The position numbers and the translations under genes were made by a program. A DNA stretch of 64,000 nucleotides, taken from NCBI RefSeq assembly GCF_003818135.1, contig NZ_RPOH01000047.1:1-64000 (forward strand), given 5' to 3'. Below the pieces are notes generated by a model that was given only the letters and a program-made list of their open reading frames with translations, was not told where the DNA came from and did not search any database. Positions 20,347-29,718 of the stretch are shown here, in pieces (position 1 is the first letter of the stretch; each line of letters starts with the position of its first letter). Origin of the DNA: Buttiauxella warmboldiae (GTDB lineage: Bacteria > Pseudomonadota > Gammaproteobacteria > Enterobacterales > Enterobacteriaceae).

Positions 20347-21054
20347 ATGTCTCGCAAAATTTCTTTGGCTGTTGCTGTTGTTGCAGCCTGCTGTTCTTTT
20401 TCCGCTTTTAGCGCCGGTATCAATAATTTTTCTCAGGCCAAAGCCGCAGGCGTTAAGGTCAATGCCGACGCACCCGGCGATTTCTATTGCGGATGCAAAA
20501 TTAGCTGGGAAGGAAAGAAAGGTATTCCCGATCTTGAGTCCTGCGGTTACAAAGTCCGTAAAAATGAAAACCGCGCCACGCGCATCGAGTGGGAGCACGT
20601 CGTCCCGGCCTGGCAATTCGGCCACCAGCGCCAGTGCTGGCAAGATGGCGGGCGTAAAAACTGCGCCAAAGATCCGCAATATCGCAAAATGGAAAGCGAT
20701 ATGCATAACCTGCAACCCGCGGTAGGCGAAGTGAATGCCGACCGTAACAACTTTATGTATAGCCAGTGGAACGGCGGTGAAGGCCAGTATGGGCAGTGTG
20801 CGATGAAAGTCGATTTCAAAGATAAAGTCGCCGAGCCGCCAGCCCGCGCCCGTGGGGCCATCGCCCGCACCTACTTTTATATGCGCGACCAGTATCAGCT
20901 CAATCTTTCACGCCAGCAAACCCAGCTATTTGAGGCCTGGAATAAGCAATATCCGGTAACGGCCTGGGAGTGTGAACGCGACGAACGTATCGCGAAAGTT
21001 CAGGGCAATCATAACCCTTATGTGCTGCGGGCTTGCCAGGCGCAAAACAGCTAA
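20347..21054 (+). CDS. endA: Endonuclease I
   Basis: Periplasmic, double-strand DNA endonuclease. The product is 235 residues, as in E. coli. It has a 22-residue signal peptide (hydrophobic AVAVVAAC stretch, SAFSAG cleavage region), disulfide-forming cysteines ([22 protein letters not shown]), and the beta-beta-alpha-metal nuclease segment [12 protein letters not shown]...[12 protein letters not shown]. An AAGGATTC ribosome-site region precedes the ATG. Confidence 0.96.
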   Translation: MSRKISLAVAVVAACCSFSAFSAGINNFSQAKAAGVKVNADAPGDFYCGCKISWEGKKGIPDLESCGYKVRKNENRATRIEWEHVVPAWQFGHQRQCWQDGGRKNCAKDPQYRKMESDMHNLQPAVGEVNADRNNFMYSQWNGGEGQYGQCAMKVDFKDKVAEPPARARGAIARTYFYMRDQYQLNLSRQQTQLFEAWNKQYPVTAWECERDERIAKVQGNHNPYVLRACQAQNS

Positions 21055-21107
21055 CCTACACTAGCGGGAATTGTTACCACCGTTCCCGCTTCTGGATATT
21101 AAATACC

Positions 21108-21839
21108 ATGCGTATACCCCGCATTCATCACCCCGAACTTCTCACCGTCGGCCAGGACGTAGCGCTTTGCGAAGATGCAGCAAACCACGTTGGTCGCGTC
21201 CTGCGCATGAGTGCCGGTCACGCGCTGCAATTATTCGACGGCAGCAATCAGGTTTTTGCCGCTGAAATCATCCAGGCAGATAAAAAAAGTGTACGGGTGA
21301 AAGTGCTGAGTGCCAGCCTTGACGATCGCGAATCCCCCCTGCATCTGCATCTGGGCCAGGTGATGTCACGCGGCGAGAAAATGGAATTCACCATTCAGAA
21401 AGCGGTAGAGCTCGGTGTGAATGTGATTACGCCTTTGTTTTCTGAGCGCTGTGGCGTAAAACTGGATGCCGAGCGCCTGAATAAAAAGCTCGGGCAGTGG
21501 CAGAAAATTGCCATTGCTGCCTGTGAACAGTGTGGCCGAAATAGCGTGCCAGAAGTTCGCCCGGCGATGGATCTTGAAAAGTGGTGTACGGAGCAAGATG
21601 GCAGCCTGAAGCTGAATCTTCATCCACGTGCCAGCGCCAGCATCAATACGCTGCCGCAACCTGTTGAGCGTGTGCGCCTGCTGATCGGCCCGGAAGGGGG
21701 ATTAACGGCGGATGAAATTGCCATGACCGCACGTCATCAGTTTACTGATATTCTGTTGGGACCTCGCGTTCTGCGTACTGAGACTACCGCGCTCACCGCC
21801 ATTACCGCACTGCAGGTGCGTTTTGGCGACCTGGGCTAA
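21108..21839 (+). CDS. rsmE: 16S rRNA m3U1498 methyltransferase
   Basis: SAM-dependent methylation of U1498 in 16S rRNA of the small subunit. The product is 243 residues, as in E. coli. It has an N-terminal PUA-like domain and a C-terminal SPOUT trefoil-knot domain with [13 protein letters not shown] near 195 and [15 protein letters not shown] near 220. The ATG giving [10 protein letters not shown] is used. It is followed after 15 bp by gshB. Confidence 0.96.
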   Translation: MRIPRIHHPELLTVGQDVALCEDAANHVGRVLRMSAGHALQLFDGSNQVFAAEIIQADKKSVRVKVLSASLDDRESPLHLHLGQVMSRGEKMEFTIQKAVELGVNVITPLFSERCGVKLDAERLNKKLGQWQKIAIAACEQCGRNSVPEVRPAMDLEKWCTEQDGSLKLNLHPRASASINTLPQPVERVRLLIGPEGGLTADEIAMTARHQFTDILLGPRVLRTETTALTAITALQVRFGDLG

Positions 21840-21854
21840 AAACGGAGAAAAACC

Positions 21855-22802
21855 ATGATCAAGCTCGGCATCGTGATGGATCCCATCGCACATATTAATA
21901 TCAAAAAAGACTCAAGCTTTGCCATGCTGCTGGAGGCCCAGCGCCGTGGCTACGAGCTGCATTACATGGAAATGGCCGATCTCTATTTGATCAACGGTGA
22001 AGCCCATGCGCGCACCCGCCTGCTCACCGTCGAGCAGAACTACGATAAATGGTATCAATTTGGCAGCGAGCAGGACATTCAGCTGGCCGATCTCGACGTG
22101 GTGTTGATGCGTAAAGATCCGCCGTTTGATACCGAATTTATCTACGCGACCTACATTCTTGAGCGCGCCGAAGAAAAAGGGACGCTCATAGTTAACAAGC
22201 CGCAGAGCCTGCGCGACTGTAACGAAAAGCTGTTCACCGCCTGGTTTGCAGACTTAACCCCGGAAACGCTGGTGACGCGCAACAAAGCGCAGCTTAAAGC
22301 CTTCTGGCAGCAGCACGGCGACATCATCCTCAAGCCGTTAGACGGCATGGGGGGTGCTTCTATTTTCCGCGTCAAAGAAGGCGATCCTAATATCGGCGTG
22401 ATTGCTGAAACGCTGACCGAGCTGGGCAACCGCTACTGCATGGCGCAGAACTACATCCCTGCGATTGTCGACGGTGACAAACGCGTTTTAGTCGTTGATG
22501 GCGAACCCGTGCCGTATTGCCTGGCGCGTATTCCACAGGGTGGCGAAACGCGCGGTAATCTGGCCGCCGGTGGTCGCGGCGAACCGCGTCCATTAACTGA
22601 AAGCGACTGGGAAATTGCCCGCCGTGTGGGTCCAACGCTAAAAGCTAAAGGGCTGATTTTTGTCGGCCTGGATATTATCGGCGATCGCCTGACCGAAATT
22701 AACGTCACCAGCCCAACCTGCATTCGTGAAATCGAAGCCGAATTCCCGGTATCTATCACGGGTATGCTGTTTGACGCTATCGAAAAACGTCTGGCTAAAT
22801 AA
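21855..22802 (+). CDS. gshB: Glutathione synthetase
   Basis: ATP-grasp ligase joining gamma-glutamylcysteine and glycine to form glutathione, the pool that also gates KefC in this window. The product is 315 residues (E. coli 315-316). Visible motifs are KPLDGMGGASIFR near 159, the GGETRGNLAAGGRG loop near 225 and the metal-binding EINVTSPT near 281. It probably forms an operon with rsmE. Confidence 0.97.
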   Translation: MIKLGIVMDPIAHINIKKDSSFAMLLEAQRRGYELHYMEMADLYLINGEAHARTRLLTVEQNYDKWYQFGSEQDIQLADLDVVLMRKDPPFDTEFIYATYILERAEEKGTLIVNKPQSLRDCNEKLFTAWFADLTPETLVTRNKAQLKAFWQQHGDIILKPLDGMGGASIFRVKEGDPNIGVIAETLTELGNRYCMAQNYIPAIVDGDKRVLVVDGEPVPYCLARIPQGGETRGNLAAGGRGEPRPLTESDWEIARRVGPTLKAKGLIFVGLDIIGDRLTEINVTSPTCIREIEAEFPVSITGMLFDAIEKRLAK

Positions 22803-22897
22803 TCCTCAGAGCGGGCCTGGCCCGCTCAATAGTGGTAAACTGACCACTCTTTGCGCGCGCTATGCCGCCTTTTTAACCGGAACCCGAACTTCTGACA

Positions 22898-23461
22898 ATG
22901 AATTTACAGCATCACTTTCTGATTGCCATGCCGGCGCTCCAGGACCCTCTGTTTAAGCGCGCTGTCGTCTATATTTGCGAACATAACGACGAAGGCGCGA
23001 TGGGGATAATCATTAATAAACCCCTGGAAAATCTGCAGGTTGACGGTGTTCTGGAAAAGCTAAAAATCAAGCCGGAACCGCGTGACGCCGCCATTCGCCT
23101 GGATAAACCCGTTTTTATTGGCGGCCCGCTGGCGGAGGATCGGGGTTTTATTCTCCATTCCCCACCGAACCGTTTTGCCTCCAGCATCCGCATTTCTGAC
23201 CAAACCGTTATCACCACCTCCCGGGACGTGCTGGAAACGCTCGGCACCGCGCAACAACCAGAGGATGTGATTGTTGCTCTCGGCTACTCCTCGTGGGAAA
23301 AAGGCCAGCTGGAACAAGAGATTCTGGACAATGCCTGGCTAACCGCTCCGGCAGACGCTGCGGTTCTTTTCCATACCCCGATTTCCGAACGCTGGCGCGA
23401 AGCGGCAAAATTAATCGGCATCGATATCTACAATATGCCAAGTGAAGCGGGACACGCCTGA
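22898..23461 (+). CDS. yqgE: UPF0301 (DUF179) protein YqgE
   Basis: Conserved cytosolic protein of unknown function, 187 residues as in E. coli. The family features [11 protein letters not shown] near 35 and the [13 protein letters not shown] loop near 75 are clear. Its stop overlaps the ruvX start by one base, a coupling conserved in enterics. Confidence 0.94.
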   Translation: MNLQHHFLIAMPALQDPLFKRAVVYICEHNDEGAMGIIINKPLENLQVDGVLEKLKIKPEPRDAAIRLDKPVFIGGPLAEDRGFILHSPPNRFASSIRISDQTVITTSRDVLETLGTAQQPEDVIVALGYSSWEKGQLEQEILDNAWLTAPADAAVLFHTPISERWREAAKLIGIDIYNMPSEAGHA

Positions 23462-23880
23462 TGAGCAGTGGAACACTATTAGCCTTTGATTTCGGCACCA
23501 AAAGTATTGGGGTAGCCATCGGCCAGCGCATTACCGGTACCGCGCGCCCGCTCACCGCCCTGAAAGCACAGGACGGCACGCCGGACTGGAAGGTTATTGA
23601 AAAAATCCTTAAAGAGTGGCAACCCGATGAAGTGATTGTTGGCCTGCCGCTGAATATGGATGGCACCGAGCAACCCCTTACCGTACGCGCGCGTAAATTT
23701 GCCAACCGTCTGCATGGCCGTTTTGGCGTTAAAGTCTCTTTGCAGGATGAGCGCCTTAGCACCGTTGAAGCGCGTGCCGGCTTATTCGAACACGGCGGCT
23801 TCCGGGCGCTGAACAAAGGCAGCATTGACTCAGCTTCCGCCGTTATCATCCTTGAAAGCTGGTTTGACTATCATCCCTAG
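23461..23880 (+). CDS. ruvX: Pre-16S rRNA nuclease YqgF/RuvX
   Basis: RNase H-fold nuclease that processes the 5' end of 16S rRNA; older names suggest a Holliday resolvase. The product is 139 residues (E. coli 138). Catalytic acidic residues sit in [13 protein letters not shown] near 8 and in the C-terminal [11 protein letters not shown]. The ERLSTVEA motif is present. It overlaps yqgE by one base and converges on a possible small reading frame downstream of yggR. Confidence 0.96.
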   Translation: MSSGTLLAFDFGTKSIGVAIGQRITGTARPLTALKAQDGTPDWKVIEKILKEWQPDEVIVGLPLNMDGTEQPLTVRARKFANRLHGRFGVKVSLQDERLSTVEARAGLFEHGGFRALNKGSIDSASAVIILESWFDYHP

Positions 23881-24035
23881 TCTTTTTTGCTATCAGGCGT
23901 ATCGGCATCCTCTTTGAGAAGCTCACGCCTGGCCGCAACGGCCAGAAAATGGCTGCGATCTCTGTAACCCGATTCTGGCTGTTTTACTCGATTATCAATT
24001 GCTGGCGCTTTTTGCAGCAAAAATATCAACAACAC
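23877..24035 (-). CDS. Possible small ORF in frame with and downstream of yggR
   Basis: After the yggR TAG the same frame stays open for 56 codons up to a second TAG overlapping the ruvX end. A GTG start gives 52 residues: a short hydrophobic N-terminus ([11 protein letters not shown]) and a polar, charged C-terminal half ending DSKKD. The ribosome site is poor (AGGCGGTG context). It could be a small protein, a readthrough extension of YggR, or chance. I do not recognise a family. Confidence 0.25.
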   Translation of the reverse strand: MLLIFLLQKAPAIDNRVKQPESGYRDRSHFLAVAARRELLKEDADTPDSKKD

Positions 24036-24047
24036 CGCCTGATATCT

Positions 24048-25037
24048 CTATTTTTCACCGAGTTTCCCCTCACGGACCAATACCGCCTCACTCTGCGTAA
24101 AACTCTGCATCCCGTGCTGCTGGCCGGTTTGTATCAGCCCCGGCAGCTGATGGGTTTTTCCTTCACGGATAAGATTCGCCACGGCAGGCGTGTTCACCAA
24201 TAGTTCATACAGCGCCACTCTTGCGCCGTGACCATCCGGCAGAAGCTTCTGCGCCAGCACGGCTTTCAGGCTTCCGGCAAGCTGGCTGCGCACCCTATTT
24301 TTTTCTTCCGCAGCAAAGACGTCCAGCAGCCGTTCTACGGCAGGTGCTGCACCTCGGGTATGGAGCGTTGCCAACACCAGATGCCCGGTTTCGGCGGCAG
24401 TCAGCGCAAGGCGGATGGTTTCGCTATCCCGTAACTCCCCCAGCAAGATCACGTCGGGATCTTCACGTAATGCAGCACGTAAACCAGCGGCAAAAGATCC
24501 ACAATGCTCCCCCACCTCACGCTGTTGGATTAAGCAGCGCTGGGGGCGGTGAACAAATTCAACGGGATCTTCAAGGGTAAGAATATGCCCGTCGAACTGC
24601 TGGTTAAGAAAGTCCACCATCGCCGCAAGCGTGGTGGATTTTCCACTGCCGGTGGCTCCGGTCACCAGAATTAGCCCGTCGGGAGATTGTAATAATTCGG
24701 GAATTATCGCCGGGACGTTTAGCGCCCCGAGCTGCGGGCTGTCGGAAGCTAACAATCGCAGCGCCAGCGAGTAACCGTTTAGCTGACGGAAGGCGTTAGC
24801 GCGCAGCCGCGTCCCCGCTTTCAGCGTCACGGCAAAATCTAACTGCCCGCAGGCTTCAAGCTGCTCTCGCTGCCCCCGGGTAAGCCAGGCATCCAGCAAC
24901 GCTTCGGGGCGTGGAGCACTTTCAGCCAGCGGCTCAAGCCGCCCTTGTCTGCGCCAGCGCGCAGGAAGCTGCGCGCACAGGTGTAGATCGGAAGCGTTAT
25001 GCTTTACACTAAGGGCCACAATTTCTTCGATATCCAT
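24048..25037 (-). CDS. yggR: PilT-like secretion ATPase YggR
   Basis: Cytosolic ATPase of the type II/IV secretion GspE-PilT superfamily. E. coli YggR has no proven role and no pilus genes surround it. The product is 329 residues. It has Walker A GATGSGKST near 134, the Asp box LTLEDPVEF, Walker B ILLGELRD near 205, and a conserved His in LATLHTRG. The start giving MDIEEIVALSVKHN matches E. coli and lies only 15 bp from divergent yggS. Confidence 0.93.
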   Translation of the reverse strand: MDIEEIVALSVKHNASDLHLCAQLPARWRRQGRLEPLAESAPRPEALLDAWLTRGQREQLEACGQLDFAVTLKAGTRLRANAFRQLNGYSLALRLLASDSPQLGALNVPAIIPELLQSPDGLILVTGATGSGKSTTLAAMVDFLNQQFDGHILTLEDPVEFVHRPQRCLIQQREVGEHCGSFAAGLRAALREDPDVILLGELRDSETIRLALTAAETGHLVLATLHTRGAAPAVERLLDVFAAEEKNRVRSQLAGSLKAVLAQKLLPDGHGARVALYELLVNTPAVANLIREGKTHQLPGLIQTGQQHGMQSFTQSEAVLVREGKLGEK

Positions 25038-25052
25038 ATCACTTTCCAACCT

Positions 25053-25757
25053 ATGAACGAGATAGCGCACAATCTGGCACAGGTTCAGAATAAAATCCTG
25101 GCGGCAGCGGAACGCTGCGGCCGCGCCCCAGAAGAAGTGACCTTGCTTGCAGTCAGCAAAACGAAGCCTGCAGGCGCCATCGCAGAAGCGGTGGCGGCCG
25201 GGCAGCGGGTTTTTGGTGAAAACTACGTGCAGGAAGGCGTGGACAAGATCCGTTACTTTGCCCAAATCGGTGAAGTTCCGCTGGAATGGCACTTTATCGG
25301 CCCGCTACAGTCGAATAAAAGCCGTCTGGTTGCGGAGCATTTTGACTGGTGCCACACCGTGGACAGGCTGCGTATTGCCACGCGCCTGAGCGAACAGCGC
25401 CCGGCTGATATGGCGCCGCTTAACGTGCTGATGCAAATTAATATCAGTGATGAACAAAGCAAATCCGGCATTGCGCTGAGTGAACTTGATGCGCTTGCCG
25501 CTGAGGTTGCCGCACTGCCGGGTTTGCGGTTACGAGGTTTAATGGCGATCCCTGCCCCTGAACCTGATTACGAGCGCCAGTTAGCGGTTTGCCAGAAAAT
25601 GGCTGACGCTTTCGCCGCGCTCAAAAACCGTTATCCAACGGTTGATACGTTGTCCCTGGGCATGACCGATGACATGGACGCCGCGATTGCCGCAGGCAGC
25701 ACCATGGTGCGCATTGGAACCGCTATTTTCGGCGCGCGGGATTATTCCGCTCGTTAA
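25053..25757 (+). CDS. yggS: PLP homeostasis protein YggS
   Basis: PLP-binding TIM-barrel protein of the COG0325 family that buffers pyridoxal phosphate. The product is 234 residues, as in E. coli. The PLP lysine is in LLAVSKTKP near 36, with FGENYVQE near 56 and the phosphate loop LSLGMTDDMDAAIAAGSTMVRIGTA-type segment near 200. It starts a run yggS-yggT-yggU-rdgB-hemW with gaps of 26 bp or less, or overlaps. Confidence 0.96.
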   Translation: MNEIAHNLAQVQNKILAAAERCGRAPEEVTLLAVSKTKPAGAIAEAVAAGQRVFGENYVQEGVDKIRYFAQIGEVPLEWHFIGPLQSNKSRLVAEHFDWCHTVDRLRIATRLSEQRPADMAPLNVLMQINISDEQSKSGIALSELDALAAEVAALPGLRLRGLMAIPAPEPDYERQLAVCQKMADAFAALKNRYPTVDTLSLGMTDDMDAAIAAGSTMVRIGTAIFGARDYSAR

Positions 25758-25783
25758 TCACAAAATAATAATTGAGGAACGCC

Positions 25784-26338
25784 ATGCTGACGTTGACTTT
25801 CCTGGTCAAAACGCTGATTGAACTGTACGTAATGGTGCTGCTAATTCGCATCTGGATGCAGTGGTCACGCTGTGATTTTTACAATCCTTTTGCGCAGTTT
25901 ATCGTCAAGATTACCCAGCCGGTTCTCGGGCCGCTACGCCGGGTGATTCCGTCGATTGGGCCAATTGATACCTCTTCACTGCTGCTGGCCTTTATTCTCA
26001 CCACGCTGAAGTATCCGATTCTGCTGCTGATTCAGGTGGGGGCGCTGTCGCTTGATCCGATGAACCTGCTGGTTGGCCTGCTATCGCTGCTGAAATCCGC
26101 CGGTACGCTGGTGTTCTGGGTGATTATTATTCGCTCGCTGATGAGCTGGATTAGCCAGGGCCGCAGCCCGGTCGAATACCTGCTGATGCAGCTCACTGAA
26201 CCCATGATGGCACCGATTCGCCGTGTGATTCCGGCCATGGGCGGCATTGATTTCTCCGCGATGGTGGTGATTTTGATCCTCTATGCGCTTAATTATCTCG
26301 GTATGGATCTGTTCCCGGGGCTTTGGTATTTGCTGTGA
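25784..26338 (+). CDS. yggT: YGGT-family inner-membrane protein
   Basis: Integral membrane protein of unknown detailed role; in E. coli it has been linked to osmotic/potassium tolerance. The product is 184 residues (E. coli 188) and is built of two YGGT repeats. Each has a hydrophobic helix followed by a (D/E)(F/Y)-containing loop and RRVIP..G.ID (near 58 and 155). A TGAGGA ribosome site precedes the chosen ATG. Confidence 0.92.
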   Translation: MLTLTFLVKTLIELYVMVLLIRIWMQWSRCDFYNPFAQFIVKITQPVLGPLRRVIPSIGPIDTSSLLLAFILTTLKYPILLLIQVGALSLDPMNLLVGLLSLLKSAGTLVFWVIIIRSLMSWISQGRSPVEYLLMQLTEPMMAPIRRVIPAMGGIDFSAMVVILILYALNYLGMDLFPGLWYLL

Positions 26339-26625
26339 GTGCCGTGAGTCAAACCGCAGAAGGGCTGGTTTTACGGCTGTATATTCAGCCTAAAGCCAGC
26401 CGCGATAGCATCATTGGGCTACATGGCGACGAGCTAAAAGTCGCCATCACCGCCCCACCGATAGACGGCAAAGCCAACGCCCATCTGGTAAAGTATCTGG
26501 CCAAACAGTTTAAAGTTGCCAAAAGCCTGGTTGTGGTTGAGAAAGGCGAACTGGGCCGCCATAAGCAAGTAAAGATTATCGAACCGCAACACATCCCGAC
26601 GCAAATCGCGGCATTGCTCGAATAA
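26335..26625 (+). CDS. yggU: DUF167 protein YggU
   Basis: Small conserved protein, 96 residues from the chosen GTG, which overlaps the yggT stop by four bases (GTGA). It has the family core [22 protein letters not shown]-type segment and [11 protein letters not shown] near 45. The function is unknown. E. coli YggU is 100 aa; an in-frame TTG 12 bases upstream is the alternative start. Confidence 0.88.
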   Translation: MSAVSQTAEGLVLRLYIQPKASRDSIIGLHGDELKVAITAPPIDGKANAHLVKYLAKQFKVAKSLVVVEKGELGRHKQVKIIEPQHIPTQIAALLE

Positions 26626-26645
26626 TTTCACAGGATTTTCTCACT

Positions 26646-27239
26646 ATGCAAAAAGTTGTCCTCGCGACCGGTAACGCCGGTAAAGTGCGTGAACTCGCTG
26701 ATTTACTGGGTGATTTCGGTCTCGATGTTATAGCGCAAACTGAATTAGGCGTAGAGTCTGCCGAAGAAACCGGGCTGACGTTTATTGAGAACGCCATTCT
26801 GAAAGCTCGCCACGCGGCGCAAACTACCGGCCTGCCAGCGATTGCCGATGATTCTGGTCTGGCGGTTGACGTGCTGGGGGGCGCGCCGGGGATTTACTCA
26901 GCGCGTTACGCCGGTGAGGATGCCTCCGATCGGCAGAACCTGGAAAAGTTACTGGCTGCACTAAAAGATGTGCCGGACGAGCAGCGCAAAGCACGTTTCC
27001 ACTGCGTGCTGGTGTATATACGCCACGCCGAAGACCCAACGCCGCTGGTGTGCCACGGTAGCTGGGAAGGCCAGATTACTCGCGAATCTGTGGGTAGCGG
27101 TGGTTTTGGCTACGACCCAATCTTCTTTGTTCCGAGTGCAGGCAAAACCGCCGCTGAACTGACTCGTGACGAAAAACGCGCGATCTCCCACCGCGGGCAA
27201 GCGCTAAAACTGTTACTGGAAGCAATGAAAAATGGCTAA
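26646..27239 (+). CDS. rdgB: dITP/XTP pyrophosphatase
   Basis: Removes deaminated purine nucleotides (dITP, XTP) before incorporation, a house-cleaning enzyme of the HAM1 family. The product is 197 residues, as in E. coli. It has the N-terminal [12 protein letters not shown], the metal-binding [15 protein letters not shown] near 69 and the C-terminal SHRGQALK. It overlaps hemW by eight bases. Confidence 0.96.
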   Translation: MQKVVLATGNAGKVRELADLLGDFGLDVIAQTELGVESAEETGLTFIENAILKARHAAQTTGLPAIADDSGLAVDVLGGAPGIYSARYAGEDASDRQNLEKLLAALKDVPDEQRKARFHCVLVYIRHAEDPTPLVCHGSWEGQITRESVGSGGFGYDPIFFVPSAGKTAAELTRDEKRAISHRGQALKLLLEAMKNG

Positions 27240-28368
27240 TTTGCCGCCGCTGAGTCTCTATATTCACATCCCGTGGTGCGTGCAGAAGTGCCCCTACTGT
27301 GACTTTAACTCCCACGCATTAAAGGGCGACGTCCCCCACGACGAGTATGTCGCCCACCTGTTGCGCGATCTGGATAACGACGCGCCAATGGCTCAAGGAC
27401 GTGAAATAAAGACCATCTTTATCGGTGGCGGTACGCCAAGCCTGCTTTCAGGCGAGGCGATGCAAAATCTGCTCGACGGGGTGCGTGCGCGCCTGCCGTT
27501 GGCAGCGGATGCAGAAATTACCATGGAAGCCAACCCGGGTACGGTAGAAGCAGACCGTTTCGTCAGTTATCAGCGCGCTGGCGTGAACCGTATTTCTATT
27601 GGCGTGCAGAGTTTCAGCGAGCCGAAACTCAAGCGTCTGGGGCGTATTCATGATGCCGGTGAAGCGCAACGCGCGGCACGCCTGGCAAGCGGCCTTGGCC
27701 TGCGCAGCTTCAACCTGGATTTGATGCACGGCCTGCCGGATCAGTCACTGGAAGAGGCGCTGGACGATTTGCGCCAGGCGATTGAACTTAACCCGCCGCA
27801 TCTCTCGTGGTACCAGCTGACGATTGAACCCAACACGTTGTTTGGCTCGCGCCCGCCCACATTGCCGGATGATGATGCGCTGTGGGATATTTTCGAGCAG
27901 GGCGATAAGCTGCTGAACGCGGCGGGTTATCAGCAATATGAAACCTCGGCCTACGCCAGACCAGGCTATCAGTGCCAGCACAACCTGAACTACTGGCGCT
28001 TTGGCGATTACCTGGGGATTGGCTGTGGTGCACACGGTAAAATTACATTCCCAGATGGCCGTATTTTACGTACCGCGAAAACGCGCCATCCACGCGGTTA
28101 TATGGCCGGTAAATATCTCGACCACCAGCACGATGTGGAGCAAGCCGATAAGCCGTTCGAGTTCTTTATGAACCGCTTCCGCCTGCTGGAAGCCGCGCCG
28201 CGCCATGAATTTAAGCGCTATACCGGGCTTGATGAGTCGGCGATCCGTGTACAGCTCGACGAAGCGATAGCTAAAGGTTATGTACTCGAAACCGAGGAGT
28301 GCTGGCAGATTACCGGGCATGGCAAGCTGTTTTTGAATTCGCTGCTGGAGCTGTTCTTAGCGGAGTAG
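27232..28368 (+). CDS. hemW: Radical-SAM heme chaperone HemW
   Basis: Radical-SAM family protein that binds and transfers heme (formerly annotated as oxygen-independent coproporphyrinogen oxidase). The product is 378 residues, as in E. coli. It has the iron-sulfur motif CVQKCPYC near 16 and the SAM-binding GGGTPS near 69. It is the last gene of the yggS operon and the last gene of the 66-minute-type block; in K-12 yggM and ansB follow, but here setA does. Confidence 0.96.
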   Translation: MANLPPLSLYIHIPWCVQKCPYCDFNSHALKGDVPHDEYVAHLLRDLDNDAPMAQGREIKTIFIGGGTPSLLSGEAMQNLLDGVRARLPLAADAEITMEANPGTVEADRFVSYQRAGVNRISIGVQSFSEPKLKRLGRIHDAGEAQRAARLASGLGLRSFNLDLMHGLPDQSLEEALDDLRQAIELNPPHLSWYQLTIEPNTLFGSRPPTLPDDDALWDIFEQGDKLLNAAGYQQYETSAYARPGYQCQHNLNYWRFGDYLGIGCGAHGKITFPDGRILRTAKTRHPRGYMAGKYLDHQHDVEQADKPFEFFMNRFRLLEAAPRHEFKRYTGLDESAIRVQLDEAIAKGYVLETEECWQITGHGKLFLNSLLELFLAE

Positions 28369-28376
28369 CCTGATGT

Positions 28377-28400
28377 TGTATGGCGGCAACCCGCCATACA
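28377..28400. terminator. Perfect inverted repeat between hemW and setA
   Basis: TGTATGGCGG and its exact complement flank a CAAC loop, between two convergent genes. There is no T-tract either way, but it can form a strong RNA hairpin for both transcripts. It marks the boundary of the two conserved blocks. Confidence 0.6.
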
Positions 28401-28409
28401 GCACCCACC

Positions 28410-29588
28410 TTAAATATTCTGTACGCGGCTCGTCAACACCAACGCCACGACGGCCAAACCGGCCATTAACCAATACACCGAATAGTGCCCAAAACTCTCC
28501 GCCAGCGCCCCTTGTAAAACCCCGGCCAGAATTACCCCGGTTGAAATACTATTAGTGAACAGCGTGGTCGCAGACCCCGGCCTGCCGGGCATTAAATCCT
28601 GGAACCACAGCATGCCGATCCCCGCAACAATCCCGATAAATACCGCATTAAATAGCTGAAGCAGCAGAAGAGCCGTACGGCTATGAAACAGAATCAGCCC
28701 GAGGTAAAACAGCACCCCAGCCGCAACGGCAACCACCATCATGCGGCGCTTGCCGAAGCGTTTCACATAGTAACCCGCGAGGATCATCGCCGGAATTTCC
28801 AGCCCCGCAGCGGTCCCCATCAGCAGCCCGGCCAGCGATTCAGGCAGCCCTAAATCACTGCTGACCCACAGCGGCATGTCGATGATATACATGGTGTTGC
28901 AGGTCCACATCAGCATCGAGGCGATAAACAGCATACGCACGTTTTTATCTTTCCAGCCGCTGACCTGGGTGAGCGCCACATCCGCAGGCTGCTCAATTCT
29001 GGCGACTGACGGGAGCGCAAAAAAGATAATCGCCAGCGAGATAACAAAAATCCCCGCAGCAATAAGAAACATGGTGGTGAAGCCATAGTTTAGCGCCAGC
29101 ATAAACGATAGCGGCGGGCCAATAACCCAGGCAAGAGAGAGCTGCGCGCGCATTATCGAGCTGAACATCACCACTTCCCGTGCCGAGTTATCGGCATATT
29201 CACGGGCAAGGGCAAATATTTGCGGCATCGCGGTATTGGCAATAGACGCGAACATGACGCCAATGGTGATTAACGTCAGGTAATGGCGGTTAAAAGCAAA
29301 AAGCACACAGTTTGCTACTGCCATCACGCAACAAACCATAATCAGTTTGCGACGATCGCCCTGATTATCTGAACGCTTCGCCAGCGCCAGACTGACGAGG
29401 ATCCCGGCTATCGCATTGACGGTATAAAACAGGCCGACCCAGAATGGACGTACCTCGACTTCGCGACTTAAAAACAGGCTAAGCGTGGGGGCCTGAAGCG
29501 CCCCGGCAATCCCCATCATAAAAGCCACTACCATAAAGGCCGCATACACCGGATTGAGGCGTCGTCCTTTTGTCAAAAACCACAGCAT
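28410..29588 (-). CDS. setA: Sugar efflux transporter SetA
   Basis: Major-facilitator exporter of the SET family that can expel glucose/lactose analogues. In E. coli it is part of the SgrS stress response. The product is 392 residues, as in E. coli, with about twelve hydrophobic helices and conserved blocks (PTLSLFLSREV near 31, LAREYADNSAREVVMF near 123, MPGRPGSATTLFTNS near 335). The ATG chosen gives MLWFLTKGRRLNPVY. It is downstream of sgrS on the same strand, separated by a shortened ERIC. Confidence 0.92.
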   Translation of the reverse strand: MLWFLTKGRRLNPVYAAFMVVAFMMGIAGALQAPTLSLFLSREVEVRPFWVGLFYTVNAIAGILVSLALAKRSDNQGDRRKLIMVCCVMAVANCVLFAFNRHYLTLITIGVMFASIANTAMPQIFALAREYADNSAREVVMFSSIMRAQLSLAWVIGPPLSFMLALNYGFTTMFLIAAGIFVISLAIIFFALPSVARIEQPADVALTQVSGWKDKNVRMLFIASMLMWTCNTMYIIDMPLWVSSDLGLPESLAGLLMGTAAGLEIPAMILAGYYVKRFGKRRMMVVAVAAGVLFYLGLILFHSRTALLLLQLFNAVFIGIVAGIGMLWFQDLMPGRPGSATTLFTNSISTGVILAGVLQGALAESFGHYSVYWLMAGLAVVALVLTSRVQNI

Positions 29589-29637
29589 GCAGAAATTCCT
29601 TTTGTCCGGGCGCTCATTGAGTGTGCAAAACGTCAAC

Positions 29638-29718
29638 TATACCCTAAATAATTCAGGTTGCAGGTAGAGGGTAAGTGAGTGCAGCCAACCCCCTGCCGCT
29701 TGAAGTATGACGGGTATA
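29638..29718. repeat. Internally deleted ERIC element
   Basis: An 81-bp element bounded by TATACCC and GGGTATA inverted ends. It keeps the outer ERIC arms (AAATAATTCAGGTTGCAGG; CTTGAAGTATGACGGGTATA) and a core remnant GTAAGTGAGTGCAGCCAAC. A full ERIC is about 127 bp, so the centre is lost. Its end abuts the sgrS terminator T-tract. Confidence 0.85.
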
